Notes under the pieces: generated by a model
Seen by the model: only the letters and a program-made list of their open reading frames with translations
What the model was told of the DNA's origin: nothing
Databases searched by the model: none
Source of the DNA: SIG578 sp036311245
GTDB taxonomy: Bacteria; Bacillota; Clostridia; Oscillospirales; Ruminococcaceae
DNA: 10,208 nt
NCBI GenBank assembly: GCA_036311245.1
Contig: JAXJQH010000111.1
Coordinates: 1-10,208, forward strand
Direction of reading: 5' to 3'
Position numbers and translations under genes: made by a program
In this document: piece by piece, positions 1 to 6,621 of the stretch
How positions within the stretch are numbered: the stretch's first letter is position 1
How the letters are laid out: each line of letters begins with the position of its first letter

Positions 1-434
1 CATTCATCGAAAGCCATTGCAATAGTCGAGCCCAAATTTGACTGAATTCGCATACTCTCCTCGGGACCCATAAAAATAGGATGTCCGTCAAGGTGAGAGC
101 GGAAGTAAACCCCCTCCTCCTCTATGCGGCGCAGCTTTGAAAGGGAAAAAACCTGAAATCCTCCGCTGTCAGTAAGGATTGGTCCGTCAAAGCCGGTAAA
201 TTTATGAAGTCCGCCAAGCTTTTTTACAAGCCCGTCGCCTGGGCGAAGGTGCAGGTGGTAGGTGTTGCAAAGCTGCACCTGACAGTCTATGTCTTTAAGG
301 TCATATGCCGAAAGGGCGCCTTTTATGGCACCCGCTGTTGCAACATTCATAAATGCGGGGGTCTGAACGGTTCCGTGAACCGTTTTAAACTCGCCTCTGC
401 GTGCTCTACCATTTTTACTTTTAAGCTTATACAT
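1..434 (-). CDS. tgt: tRNA-guanine transglycosylase (queuine/preQ1 tRNA-ribosyltransferase), N-terminal part
   Basis: The enzyme exchanges guanine 34 of GUN-anticodon tRNAs (Asp, Asn, His, Tyr) for the queuosine precursor preQ1. Only the first 144 residues are present; the gene continues past the left edge, so the nucleophilic Asp and the zinc site (known family features) are outside the window. Visible family hallmarks are CNTYHLHLRPG (56-66), TDSGGFQVFSL (88-98), whose Asp89 has the same number as the active-site Asp of E. coli Tgt, and MAFDE (140-144), the start of the FDEC substrate-binding motif. The ATG at 434 follows AGGAGAAATT, an ideal ribosome binding site. It lies 14 bases downstream of the lipoprotein gene stop, so it is probably the third gene of the prfB operon. 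One oddity is LGSTI (134-138) where the E. coli enzyme has LGSDI. The identification is secure. Confidence 0.95.
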   Translation of the reverse strand, partial: MYKLKSKNGRARRGEFKTVHGTVQTPAFMNVATAGAIKGALSAYDLKDIDCQVQLCNTYHLHLRPGDGLVKKLGGLHKFTGFDGPILTDSGGFQVFSLSKLRRIEEEGVYFRSHLDGHPIFMGPEESMRIQSNLGSTIAMAFDE

Positions 435-448
435 AATTTCTCCTATGT

Positions 449-1525
449 TTAAACAAGGGTTTGAGTGTTTATCTCATCATAAAACTCAAGCTCGGTTACC
501 TTATATTCAGCCGCAGTCTTTTCAACCATTTCTCCAAAAACCTTTTCGGCATAGTACTCTTCAACCGAAAATACATTAAAGCCATCTATGGAAACTCCCA
601 ATTTTTTAAGATGATCGCTATCATTTTCAAGACGGCAGAGAATGATATAGCTATTGTTTGCATATATTGGCTCAGAATATTCGCCTATTTCAAGCGATTT
701 TACATCAAAGCCGAGAGTTTCTGACATACTTTCGGCATGATAATACCTCAAAAGGCTGCTCTCATACTCCTCATCGCTCCTATATTCCTTCATAACCTCG
801 AGGAAATCTTTGCCCGATTTCAGCTTATTGTATGCCACGTCAATTTTTTTCTTTGCGGCAGCTTTATTTGCTTCTATCTGAGCGTCGCTTAAGGGATTTC
901 CATCTTCATCGAGTGTTTCTACAACAAAATATATATCCGCAAGGCGATAAAAATCCTCGCTTGCGCCCTCTACAGCTTCATCGGTGGTAAATAACAGCTT
1001 ATTTTTTTCCTTATCGGTTCCTGCAAGGGTGGCTGCCATTGTTTCATAAAGCTTGCCGTCGGTCAAAAGGTCCTCATAAAGCTCCTGAGTTAAAAAGCTT
1101 GCCGAAAGCTGTTTTTTATACTCTGAGGCGCTGCCCGCAGCCTTAAAATCATTTTTTAAGTTTTCTTCAATTTCCAAAAGCTGCTCCTGCGACAGTGTTA
1201 TCTTATACCTGTCTGCAATATCTCTGACTGCATAAATAAACTTTATCTGCCTGAGCGTCTGCTCCTTTAGAGAATCTATGTTTTCTTTTTTTGTCCAGTC
1301 TATATCCGGGGAACTTTCCTCAACCGACGCTTTTATGGATAAAAACCAATAACGGTACATATCAAAGGGAATTTCTTTTTCATCAAGCTTTACAATGCTT
1401 TTTACATTTACATCGCCGCTTTGTAGCTTCAGCACTCCACCGCCCTGCTTACTTTTTGAGCAGCCTGCCAAAAGCAGCATAAAGCCAAGCGTTATGCAAA
1501 GACCCTTTAAGAATTTCTGTTTCAA
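449..1525 (-). CDS. PrsA/SurA/PpiC-like lipoprotein (extracytoplasmic foldase or holdase)
   Basis: Predicted to be a lipid-anchored protein on the outer face of the membrane that assists folding of exported proteins. A basic, hydrophobic signal peptide ends in the lipobox LLAGC, with Cys22 as the lipidated residue. A helical SurA-N-like region follows (about 40-170), then a parvulin-like region (about 192-301): the strand ADIYFVVE, a helix resembling A..K...lksGkDFleVmkeyrsDe, then EIGEYSEPIYANNSYIIL. The His of the usual (S)HIL and GYHII motifs is absent at both places, so prolyl-isomerase activity is doubtful. Start choice: the open frame extends to a TTG at 1543, but GGGAG at 1537-1533 lies 7 bases before a second in-frame TTG at 1525, which gives a 358-residue protein beginning MKQKFLKG. 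It sits between prfB (27 bases) and tgt (14 bases). The lipoprotein nature is clear; the foldase role is inferred. Confidence 0.82.
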   Translation of the reverse strand: MKQKFLKGLCITLGFMLLLAGCSKSKQGGGVLKLQSGDVNVKSIVKLDEKEIPFDMYRYWFLSIKASVEESSPDIDWTKKENIDSLKEQTLRQIKFIYAVRDIADRYKITLSQEQLLEIEENLKNDFKAAGSASEYKKQLSASFLTQELYEDLLTDGKLYETMAATLAGTDKEKNKLLFTTDEAVEGASEDFYRLADIYFVVETLDEDGNPLSDAQIEANKAAAKKKIDVAYNKLKSGKDFLEVMKEYRSDEEYESSLLRYYHAESMSETLGFDVKSLEIGEYSEPIYANNSYIILCRLENDSDHLKKLGVSIDGFNVFSVEEYYAEKVFGEMVEKTAAEYKVTELEFYDEINTQTLV

Positions 1526-1532
1526 TTTAATA

Positions 1533-1537
1533 CTCCC
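1533..1537 (-). promoter_or_regulatory. Ribosome binding site that fixes a TTG start for the lipoprotein gene
   Basis: On the minus strand GAAAGGGAG is followed by TATTAAA and then TTG at 1525-1523. This 7-base spacing is optimal. The longer frame would begin at a TTG overlapping the Shine-Dalgarno-proximal sequence and has no site of its own. Confidence 0.75.
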
Positions 1538-1552
1538 TTTCAAAAAAGGCTA

Positions 1553-2665
1553 TCATATTTCGCCGAGGCTGAGCGCCTTTAAATAAGCGTTTATAAACCC
1601 ATCGAGGTCGCCGTCCATAACCGCATCAATATTGCCCATTTCAAAGCCTGTGCGGTGGTCCTTTGCGAGGGTGTAGGGCATAAATACATATGACCTTATC
1701 TGCGAGCCCCATGCAATTTCCTTTTGAACGCCCTTTATATCCTCAATCTTTTCAAGGTGTTCTCTTTCTTTTATCTCCATCAGCTTGGAACGCAACATTT
1801 TCATTGCAACATCTCTGTTCTGATGCTGGCTTCGCTCGTTCTGGCAGGCAACAATGATACCCGTTGGGATATGGGTGATACGGACTGCCGATTCGGTTTT
1901 ATTAACGTGCTGTCCGCCCGCTCCGCTGGCTCTGTAGGTATCCACCTTTAAGTCATCATCGGAAATTTCAATTTCAACATCATCGGTGATTTCAGGCATA
2001 ACCTCAAGAGAGGCAAACGATGTGTGTCTTCTTCCCGAGGAATCGAATGGGGTAACACGCACAAGGCGGTGAACTCCCGACTCGGACTTTAGAAATCCAT
2101 AAGCATTAGTTCCCTCAATCAGGATAGAGGCGCTTTTAATGCCCGCCTCGTCGCCATCCAGCATATCAAGGGTTTTCACCTTAAAGCTGTGGCGCTCCGC
2201 CCAGCGGACAAACATTCTGTAAAGCATAAGTGCCCAGTCCTGAGCCTCTGTGCCGCCTGCGCCAGCGTGAAGGGTTAAGATTGCGTTATTGGCATCATAT
2301 TCGCCCGACAGAAGTGTCTCAAGCTTTAGAGATTCATAAGCTGCCACAAGCGCCTCAAAGCCCTGCTTTGCATCAGGGTAAAGCGAGGCATCATCATCCT
2401 CTATAGCGATTTCCAAAATAGTTTGCGCATCGTCAAACTTTTCGTTTAAATCATTATATCTGCCAATTTTGCCCTTTATATCGCTGATTTGTTTTAAAAC
2501 GACCTTGGAATTCTCGGTGTCGTTCCAAAAGCCGTTGTCGGCGGTTTTTTCCTCAAGCTCTTTAAGCTCAGCCGAGATTTTTTCAATTCCGCACGCCTCA
2601 TACATTTCTTCTACCTTGGGACGCATCGCATCAAGTTGGAGCTTCAGCTCGTCAAGTTCCAGCAT
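1553..2665 (-). CDS. prfB: Peptide chain release factor 2
   Basis: RF2 recognises UGA and UAA stop codons in the ribosomal A site and triggers hydrolysis of peptidyl-tRNA. With the ATG at 2665 the protein has 370 residues, and its key motifs carry E. coli numbering: the stop-codon tripeptide at 205-207 and the catalytic GGQ at 250-252, in GAGGQHVNKTESAVRITH. Residue 246 is Ala, the common form, rather than the Thr of E. coli K-12. The frame can be opened to a TTG at 2683, but AGGAAA lies at proper spacing before the ATG at 2665, and the motif numbering agrees. Two oddities: the tripeptide reads TPF instead of SPF, and the gene is one uninterrupted frame without the programmed +1 frameshift found near codon 25 in many bacteria. 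It ends TGA immediately followed by TAG. It is the first gene of the prfB-lipoprotein-tgt operon. Confidence 0.97.
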   Translation of the reverse strand: MLELDELKLQLDAMRPKVEEMYEACGIEKISAELKELEEKTADNGFWNDTENSKVVLKQISDIKGKIGRYNDLNEKFDDAQTILEIAIEDDDASLYPDAKQGFEALVAAYESLKLETLLSGEYDANNAILTLHAGAGGTEAQDWALMLYRMFVRWAERHSFKVKTLDMLDGDEAGIKSASILIEGTNAYGFLKSESGVHRLVRVTPFDSSGRRHTSFASLEVMPEITDDVEIEISDDDLKVDTYRASGAGGQHVNKTESAVRITHIPTGIIVACQNERSQHQNRDVAMKMLRSKLMEIKEREHLEKIEDIKGVQKEIAWGSQIRSYVFMPYTLAKDHRTGFEMGNIDAVMDGDLDGFINAYLKALSLGEI

Positions 2666-2773
2666 ATTTTTATTTCCTTTCAATGGGGTTTTGTTTAGAT
2701 TTATTGCCCGCTCCCGAATCCTTATTCCAAAGAGGGGGTGTTCTGCTTACCTTTTTTAGCACATACTTCTTTT

Positions 2774-2802
2774 ATTATATGATATTCTTAGGTTGTTGTA
2801 AA
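2774..2802 (-). promoter_or_regulatory. Sigma-A-type promoter for the prfB operon
   Basis: On the minus strand TTTACA (2802-2797), a 17-base spacer and a perfect TATAAT (2779-2774) form a strong housekeeping promoter. Transcription would begin near 2767, leaving a leader of about 100 bases before the prfB ATG. I found no convincing riboswitch, T-box or attenuator in that leader. Confidence 0.8.
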
Positions 2803-2867
2803 GAAAAAAAGGTAAAATTAATTGTTAAAAAGCTGTAAAAATACCTATAACTATAGCTAAAAAGGTC

Positions 2868-2896
2868 TTGACATTTGCGCATAAATTGTATATCAT
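2868..2896 (+). promoter_or_regulatory. Promoter of the tRNA-Leu gene
   Basis: A perfect -35 box TTGACA (2868-2873), a 17-base spacer and the -10 box TATCAT (2891-2896, five of six consensus bases) lie 19 bases before the mature tRNA. The predicted start is near 2903, giving a very short 5' leader for RNase P to remove. Confidence 0.85.
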
Positions 2897-2915
2897 AAAA
2901 TACAGACAAAAATTT

Positions 2916-3002
2916 GCCGCTGTGGCGGAACAGGCAGACGCAAGGGACTTAAAATCCCTCGGTGGCAACACCGTACCGGTTCGATTCCGGTCAGCGGCAC
3001 CA
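2916..3002 (+). tRNA. tRNA-Leu, anticodon UAA
   Basis: This is an 87-base class II tRNA. The acceptor stem GCCGCTG (2916-2922) pairs with CAGCGGC (2992-2998), followed by discriminator A and an encoded CCA (3000-3002). The anticodon stem AGGGA/TCCCT encloses the loop CTTAAAA, with anticodon TAA at 2950-2952, which reads leucine UUA (and UUG by wobble). The long variable arm CGGTG-GCAA-CACCG is typical of tRNA-Leu, and the T arm carries TTCGATT. It is a single-gene transcription unit with its own promoter and terminator, divergent from prfB. Confidence 0.98.
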
Positions 3003-3042
3003 AAATAACGGACATCGCAAAAGCGATGTCCGTTATTTTTTT
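3002..3042 (+). terminator. Intrinsic terminator after tRNA-Leu
   Basis: A perfect 15-base stem AATAACGGACATCGC (3004-3018) pairs with 3023-3037 around an AAAA loop, and the pairing can be extended by two further A-T pairs. A run of seven T ends at 3042. The stem starts directly at the CCA end, so the primary transcript carries almost no spacer between tRNA and hairpin. Confidence 0.92.
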
Positions 3043-3127
3043 GCGCTATAAGCGCGGATATTCATTTTTTGAATAAAAAAGCTCTGCCGGTTAAAGATAA
3101 AAATAAAAACACAAAAAGGAGTTTTGT
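3043..3127 (+). other. Short gap before the oxidoreductase genes; no clear promoter
   Basis: This gap holds the short inverted repeat GCGCT-ATA-AGCGC (3043-3055), an AT-rich ATTCA/TGAAT mini-hairpin (3060-3074) and the ribosome binding site AAAGGAG six bases before the ATG at 3128. TTGAAT at 3069 could be a -35 box, but the sequence 17 bases further (TAAAGA) is a poor -10. The oxidoreductase promoter is therefore unresolved: it may be weak or activator-dependent, or transcription may come partly from leakage through the tRNA terminator. Confidence 0.4.
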
Positions 3128-4255
3128 ATGGCAGAGCATTCAAAAACAAGTGGGCGGCAGGCGGCATATGAGGTCAGCCTGCCTTATGCACATCAAAACG
3201 GCTGCTATGAAATGCGGCTTGAAAGCATTGGAGGTTTGGGCGCAAATCTTTGCGGAAAACTCTTAGGAGAACTTGGCGCTAAATATCTCGGACTAAATGC
3301 TGCGGCATTTTCAAGCTATGGCTCTGAAAAGCGCGGCTCGCCCGTTAAATCCTATGTCCGACTAAGCGCCCCACAGCGCGATATTCTGCACAATAGTCCC
3401 GTTGAAAGGCCGCATATGCTGGTTTTGTTTCACCACGCGCTTTCTAAAACACTTCCCGTAACCGCGGGAGTAGAGGAAAACTGTATTGTTGTTGTAAATA
3501 CAAACTCTGAGCCTGAAAAAGTGCGAGAGGAGCTAAAGCTCTATGGCGGCACAGTCTGCTGCGTTGATGCTCTTTCCCTTGCGCTCGAAACAAAAAGCCG
3601 CGTAAATATGGTTATGCTCGGCGCAGTAACAAAGGCTTCGGGATTTATTCCCCTCGAGGCGGTAAAGGATGCGGTTTCGGACACCTTGGGAAAAAAATAC
3701 CCCGCTCTTTTGGAAAATAACCTTAAGGGCATTATGACGGGATACAAAAATGTTAAGATTAAAATATTTGAGCCTGACGGCAAATTTGAAAAAGTGCCTT
3801 ACAGAGAAGTGAAAAGCAAGTGGGGCTACAAAAATGCGCCGCTCGGCGGCGCAAATGTGCATTTTGGCAGCACCGTTTCAAATGACCTCTCACCATCAAG
3901 AGAGGGCTATATTCCGCTTTTTATTTTTGAAAAATGTATTCACTGCGGACTTTGTGACAGCACCTGCCCAGATATGGTGTTTCAGTTTACAGAGGGCGAG
4001 TATAAAGGCAAAAGCGCTATGATAAACAGCGGTCTTGACTATCATCACTGTAAAGGGTGCCTACGCTGCGTTGAGGTTTGTCCCACAGAGGCGCTTGTTG
4101 CGGGAAAAGAGAGTGAGCATCCCCAAAAACAGTGGTTTGTACGCAATAAGGACCTTATTGCCGAAAACATTGATTTCGAGCCTGCGGGCGCTGACGCCTA
4201 TATTACGAGCGAAGCCTATTTAGATGAAAAAAGAGTAGACGGGGGACTTATGTAA
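3128..4255 (+). CDS. 2-oxoacid:ferredoxin oxidoreductase, fused gamma-delta subunit
   Basis: This is the electron-transfer half of a thiamine-diphosphate enzyme that oxidatively decarboxylates a 2-oxoacid (pyruvate or a branched-chain analogue) to acyl-CoA and passes electrons to ferredoxin in the cytosol. The gamma (catalytic) domain spans about 28-225 and includes GGLGANLCGK (35-44) and the SSYGSEKRGSPVKSYVR stretch (62-78). The delta domain follows (about 260-330), with two [4Fe-4S] motifs of the CxxCxxCxxxCP type: Cys270/273/276/280 and Cys308/311/314/318. In archaeal-type enzymes gamma and delta are usually separate proteins of about 180 and 100 residues; here they form one of 375. The ATG at 3128 has AAAGGAG at ideal spacing. 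The stop lies one base before the start of the alpha-beta gene, so the two are almost certainly co-translated. Substrate cannot be settled from sequence; the por type is the most likely. Confidence 0.9.
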   Translation: MAEHSKTSGRQAAYEVSLPYAHQNGCYEMRLESIGGLGANLCGKLLGELGAKYLGLNAAAFSSYGSEKRGSPVKSYVRLSAPQRDILHNSPVERPHMLVLFHHALSKTLPVTAGVEENCIVVVNTNSEPEKVREELKLYGGTVCCVDALSLALETKSRVNMVMLGAVTKASGFIPLEAVKDAVSDTLGKKYPALLENNLKGIMTGYKNVKIKIFEPDGKFEKVPYREVKSKWGYKNAPLGGANVHFGSTVSNDLSPSREGYIPLFIFEKCIHCGLCDSTCPDMVFQFTEGEYKGKSAMINSGLDYHHCKGCLRCVEVCPTEALVAGKESEHPQKQWFVRNKDLIAENIDFEPAGADAYITSEAYLDEKRVDGGLM

Positions 4256-4256
4256 T

Positions 4257-6485
4257 ATGAATAATGCAAAACAAAAGCTTCTGTTTGAAAGCGGAAATGA
4301 ACTTGCGGCATATGCGGCTAAACAGATAAATTACCACGTAATGGGATATTACCCTATAACTCCGTCAACTCAGATTGCCGAGTATCTTGACTCAATGGGT
4401 GCAGACGGTGAGCACAGTATTGCGCTGATGCCCGCTGAGGGTGAGCACAGCGCGGCGGGAATTTGCTATGGCGCGGCGGCGGGCGGCGGAAGAGTTTTTA
4501 ATGCAACCTCTGCAAACGGCCTGCTTTACGCATTAGAGCAGCTGCCTGTTCAGTCGGGCACAAGACTTCCGATGGTTTTAAATATAGCCTGCCGAACAGT
4601 TTCAGGCCCACTCTCTATAAAGGGCGACCACAGCGATGTTATGTATACGCTAAATAGCGGCTGGATAATTCTTTTTGCCGACTCTCCCCAAGAGGTCTAT
4701 GACCTTAATATATGCGCCCTTAAAATAGCCGAAAGACTGCGGCTTCCCGTTATTGTGGCATTTGATGGCTTTTTTACAAGCCACCAGAAGCGCAACTGCT
4801 ATGTCTTTTCTAATGACAAAACAGTTGCTGATTTTATAGGCCCTGTAAACTGCGATTACAGCGTGCTTGACACAGAAAATCCCATTACCGTTGGCTCGTA
4901 TATGAATGAGCCTGACCTTATGAATAATAAATATCAGCTTCACCTTGCAATGCTGGAGGCCAAAAAGGTTATTCCTGAGGTTTTAAGTGAATATGCAGCA
5001 CTCTCGGGTAGAGAAATGAAGCCTCTGAAATCATACAAAACCGAGGATGCAGAGGCTGTAATGTTTGTGCTCGGCTCGGCATATCTCACCGCCAAAGCGG
5101 CAGTAGACAGGCTTAGAGAAGAGGGCAAAAAGGTAGGAGTATTCACACTTTTGACAGTGCGCCCCTTTCCGAGTAGCGAGATAGCCGAAATTCTAAAAAA
5201 TGCAAATACTATTTTAGTGGCAGACCGTCAGGACAGCTACGGCGCAGGCGGCGGTAATATGTCGCTTGAAATTCGCGCCGCACTTCAGCAAAAAGGGATT
5301 ACCACTCGCGTTCTCAGCCGAATTTACGGACTTGGCGGGCGGGATTTCTTTGAGCAGGATGCGGTGGACCTATTTAATACCTGCTTTGAGCAAAATGCCC
5401 CTGTCTTTGACTATGTCGGGGTTTATGCGGGTGAGGAAAATTTTGAGCCAAAGCCTTATTTTGAGCCTATAAAATATGAGGATAGCTCCGCCTTAGTAAG
5501 CGTAAATTGCGATGAAAAGGGAACTCTTTCAGTAAAGGGTGCTACTGTCAGAGATACGCTCAGCCGCTCAAAACGCATAGCCCCTGGTCACGGAGCGTGT
5601 CCCGGCTGCGGAATACCCGTCAATGTAAATCTTCTGCTTCGAGGCATTGAGGGAAATGTTGTGCTTTTGTTTCAGACAGGCTGCGGAATGGTTGTCACAA
5701 CGGGCTATCCCAAAACCGCTTTCCGCGTTCCTTATATCCACAACCTCTTTCAAAACGGCGCAGCCACCCTTTCGGGTCTTTCTAAAATGTATCACAAAAT
5801 GCAGGAGCGAGGAGAAATTCCCGAGGGCAATATAACCTTTGTTATGGTAAGCGGCGACGGCGGAATGGATATAGGAATGGGCTCAGCGCTCGGCACAGCT
5901 CTGCGAGGCGACGGACTTATTATTTTTGAGTATGATAACGGCGGATATATGAACACAGGCTATCAGCTTTCCTATTCAACGCCGATGGGTGCTAAGAGCG
6001 CAACCTCGCATCTTGGAGAAAAACAGTGGGGTAAAAGCTTCTTTCACAAGGATATGCCAAGCCTTATGGCGGCAACAGGTATGCCGTATGTCGCAACCGC
6101 CGCCGAGAGCGAGCCTAATGATTTTATTAAAAAGGCTGCCAAGGCGCAGTATTATGCAAAAACTGCCGGTACAGCGTATATAAGATGTCTTTCTGCCTGC
6201 CCGCTTAACTGGGGTGACAAGCCGAGTACTGAACGCAGTGTTATTGCCGCGGCGGTAAATAGCTGTTATTTCCCGCTTTATGAGGTAGAAAACGGCATAA
6301 CTACCATTTCCTATGACCCCGAAAAGAGAGATAAAAAGATAGCGGTTGCAGATTGGCTTAAAATGATGGGCAGAACCCGCCATTTGTGCGCCGATGAATA
6401 TAAAGAGATTCGAAACACCATTCAGACTGAGGTCGATAGACGCTGGCAGCGCCTTAAAGCACTCTCGGAAAATCCGATTTTATAG
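4257..6485 (+). CDS. 2-oxoacid:ferredoxin oxidoreductase, fused alpha-beta subunit (thiamine-diphosphate catalytic half)
   Basis: This is the catalytic partner of the gamma-delta protein. The alpha part (about 10-390) has YYPITPSTQ (31-39), the Glu-rich PAEGEHSAAG (59-68) that contacts thiamine diphosphate in the family, ATSANGL (83-89) and a transketolase-C-like domain (about 265-380). The beta part (about 435-710) has GHGACPGCG (444-452), the thiamine-Mg site GDGGMDIG (533-540) and YDNGGYMNTG (559-568), close to the archaeal PorB signature. Cys448, 451, 476 and 648 match the four ligands of the proximal [4Fe-4S] cluster, so the complex should carry three clusters. Alpha and beta are normally separate chains; a one-chain homodimeric PFOR is about 1,170 residues with a different domain order. 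The start lies one base after the upstream stop, with only a distant GGGGGA, which suggests translational coupling. It ends in TAG just before a terminator. Enzyme class is certain; pyruvate is the favoured but unproven substrate. Confidence 0.92.
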   Translation: MNNAKQKLLFESGNELAAYAAKQINYHVMGYYPITPSTQIAEYLDSMGADGEHSIALMPAEGEHSAAGICYGAAAGGGRVFNATSANGLLYALEQLPVQSGTRLPMVLNIACRTVSGPLSIKGDHSDVMYTLNSGWIILFADSPQEVYDLNICALKIAERLRLPVIVAFDGFFTSHQKRNCYVFSNDKTVADFIGPVNCDYSVLDTENPITVGSYMNEPDLMNNKYQLHLAMLEAKKVIPEVLSEYAALSGREMKPLKSYKTEDAEAVMFVLGSAYLTAKAAVDRLREEGKKVGVFTLLTVRPFPSSEIAEILKNANTILVADRQDSYGAGGGNMSLEIRAALQQKGITTRVLSRIYGLGGRDFFEQDAVDLFNTCFEQNAPVFDYVGVYAGEENFEPKPYFEPIKYEDSSALVSVNCDEKGTLSVKGATVRDTLSRSKRIAPGHGACPGCGIPVNVNLLLRGIEGNVVLLFQTGCGMVVTTGYPKTAFRVPYIHNLFQNGAATLSGLSKMYHKMQERGEIPEGNITFVMVSGDGGMDIGMGSALGTALRGDGLIIFEYDNGGYMNTGYQLSYSTPMGAKSATSHLGEKQWGKSFFHKDMPSLMAATGMPYVATAAESEPNDFIKKAAKAQYYAKTAGTAYIRCLSACPLNWGDKPSTERSVIAAAVNSCYFPLYEVENGITTISYDPEKRDKKIAVADWLKMMGRTRHLCADEYKEIRNTIQTEVDRRWQRLKALSENPIL

Positions 6486-6492
6486 TAAAAAC

Positions 6493-6536
6493 AGACGCCT
6501 CTCTTTGAAATACAGAGAGAGGCATCTTTTTGTTTT
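6493..6536 (+). terminator. Intrinsic terminator after the oxidoreductase operon
   Basis: GCCTCTCT (6497-6504) pairs with AGAGAGGC (6516-6523) around an 11-base loop; AGA/TCT extends the stem beyond one C-A mismatch. The T-rich stretch CTTTTTGTTTT follows. It lies 8 bases after the alpha-beta stop codon. Confidence 0.85.
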
Positions 6537-6546
6537 GCTCCTTTTC

Positions 6547-6575
6547 TTGACTAAGGAGCCATGTTGTGGTAAAAT
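6547..6575 (+). promoter_or_regulatory. Promoter for the OPT transporter operon
   Basis: TTGACT (6547-6552), a 17-base spacer and TAAAAT (6570-6575) each match consensus at five of six positions. The promoter starts about ten bases after the upstream terminator, so the transporter is an independent unit. The start site would be near 6582, with AAAGG (6609-6613) eight bases before the ATG. Confidence 0.8.
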
Positions 6576-6621
6576 CTAATACATATATAATTTCAAAAAA
6601 ATAAATTGAAAGGTAAATATT

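Noticed and set aside
204..452. 82-codon plus-strand frame over the tgt 5' part
   Set aside because: It is the complement of conserved tgt coding sequence; tgt motifs on the minus strand explain this region.
2666..2683. Extended prfB start at TTG 2683
   Set aside because: The TTG lies upstream of the AGGAAA ribosome binding site that serves the ATG at 2665, and only the ATG start brings TPF and GGQ to the E. coli positions 205-207 and 250-252.
2666..2767. Riboswitch, T-box or frameshift-linked leader before prfB
   Set aside because: The roughly 100-base leader shows only weak short pairings (for example GAAT/ATTC) and none of the conserved elements of known leader classes.
3043..3055. Inverted repeat GCGCT-ATA-AGCGC as an operator for the oxidoreductase operon
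   Set aside because: A 5-base arm is too short to claim, it matches no operator I can name, and it abuts the tRNA terminator; no second copy is present.
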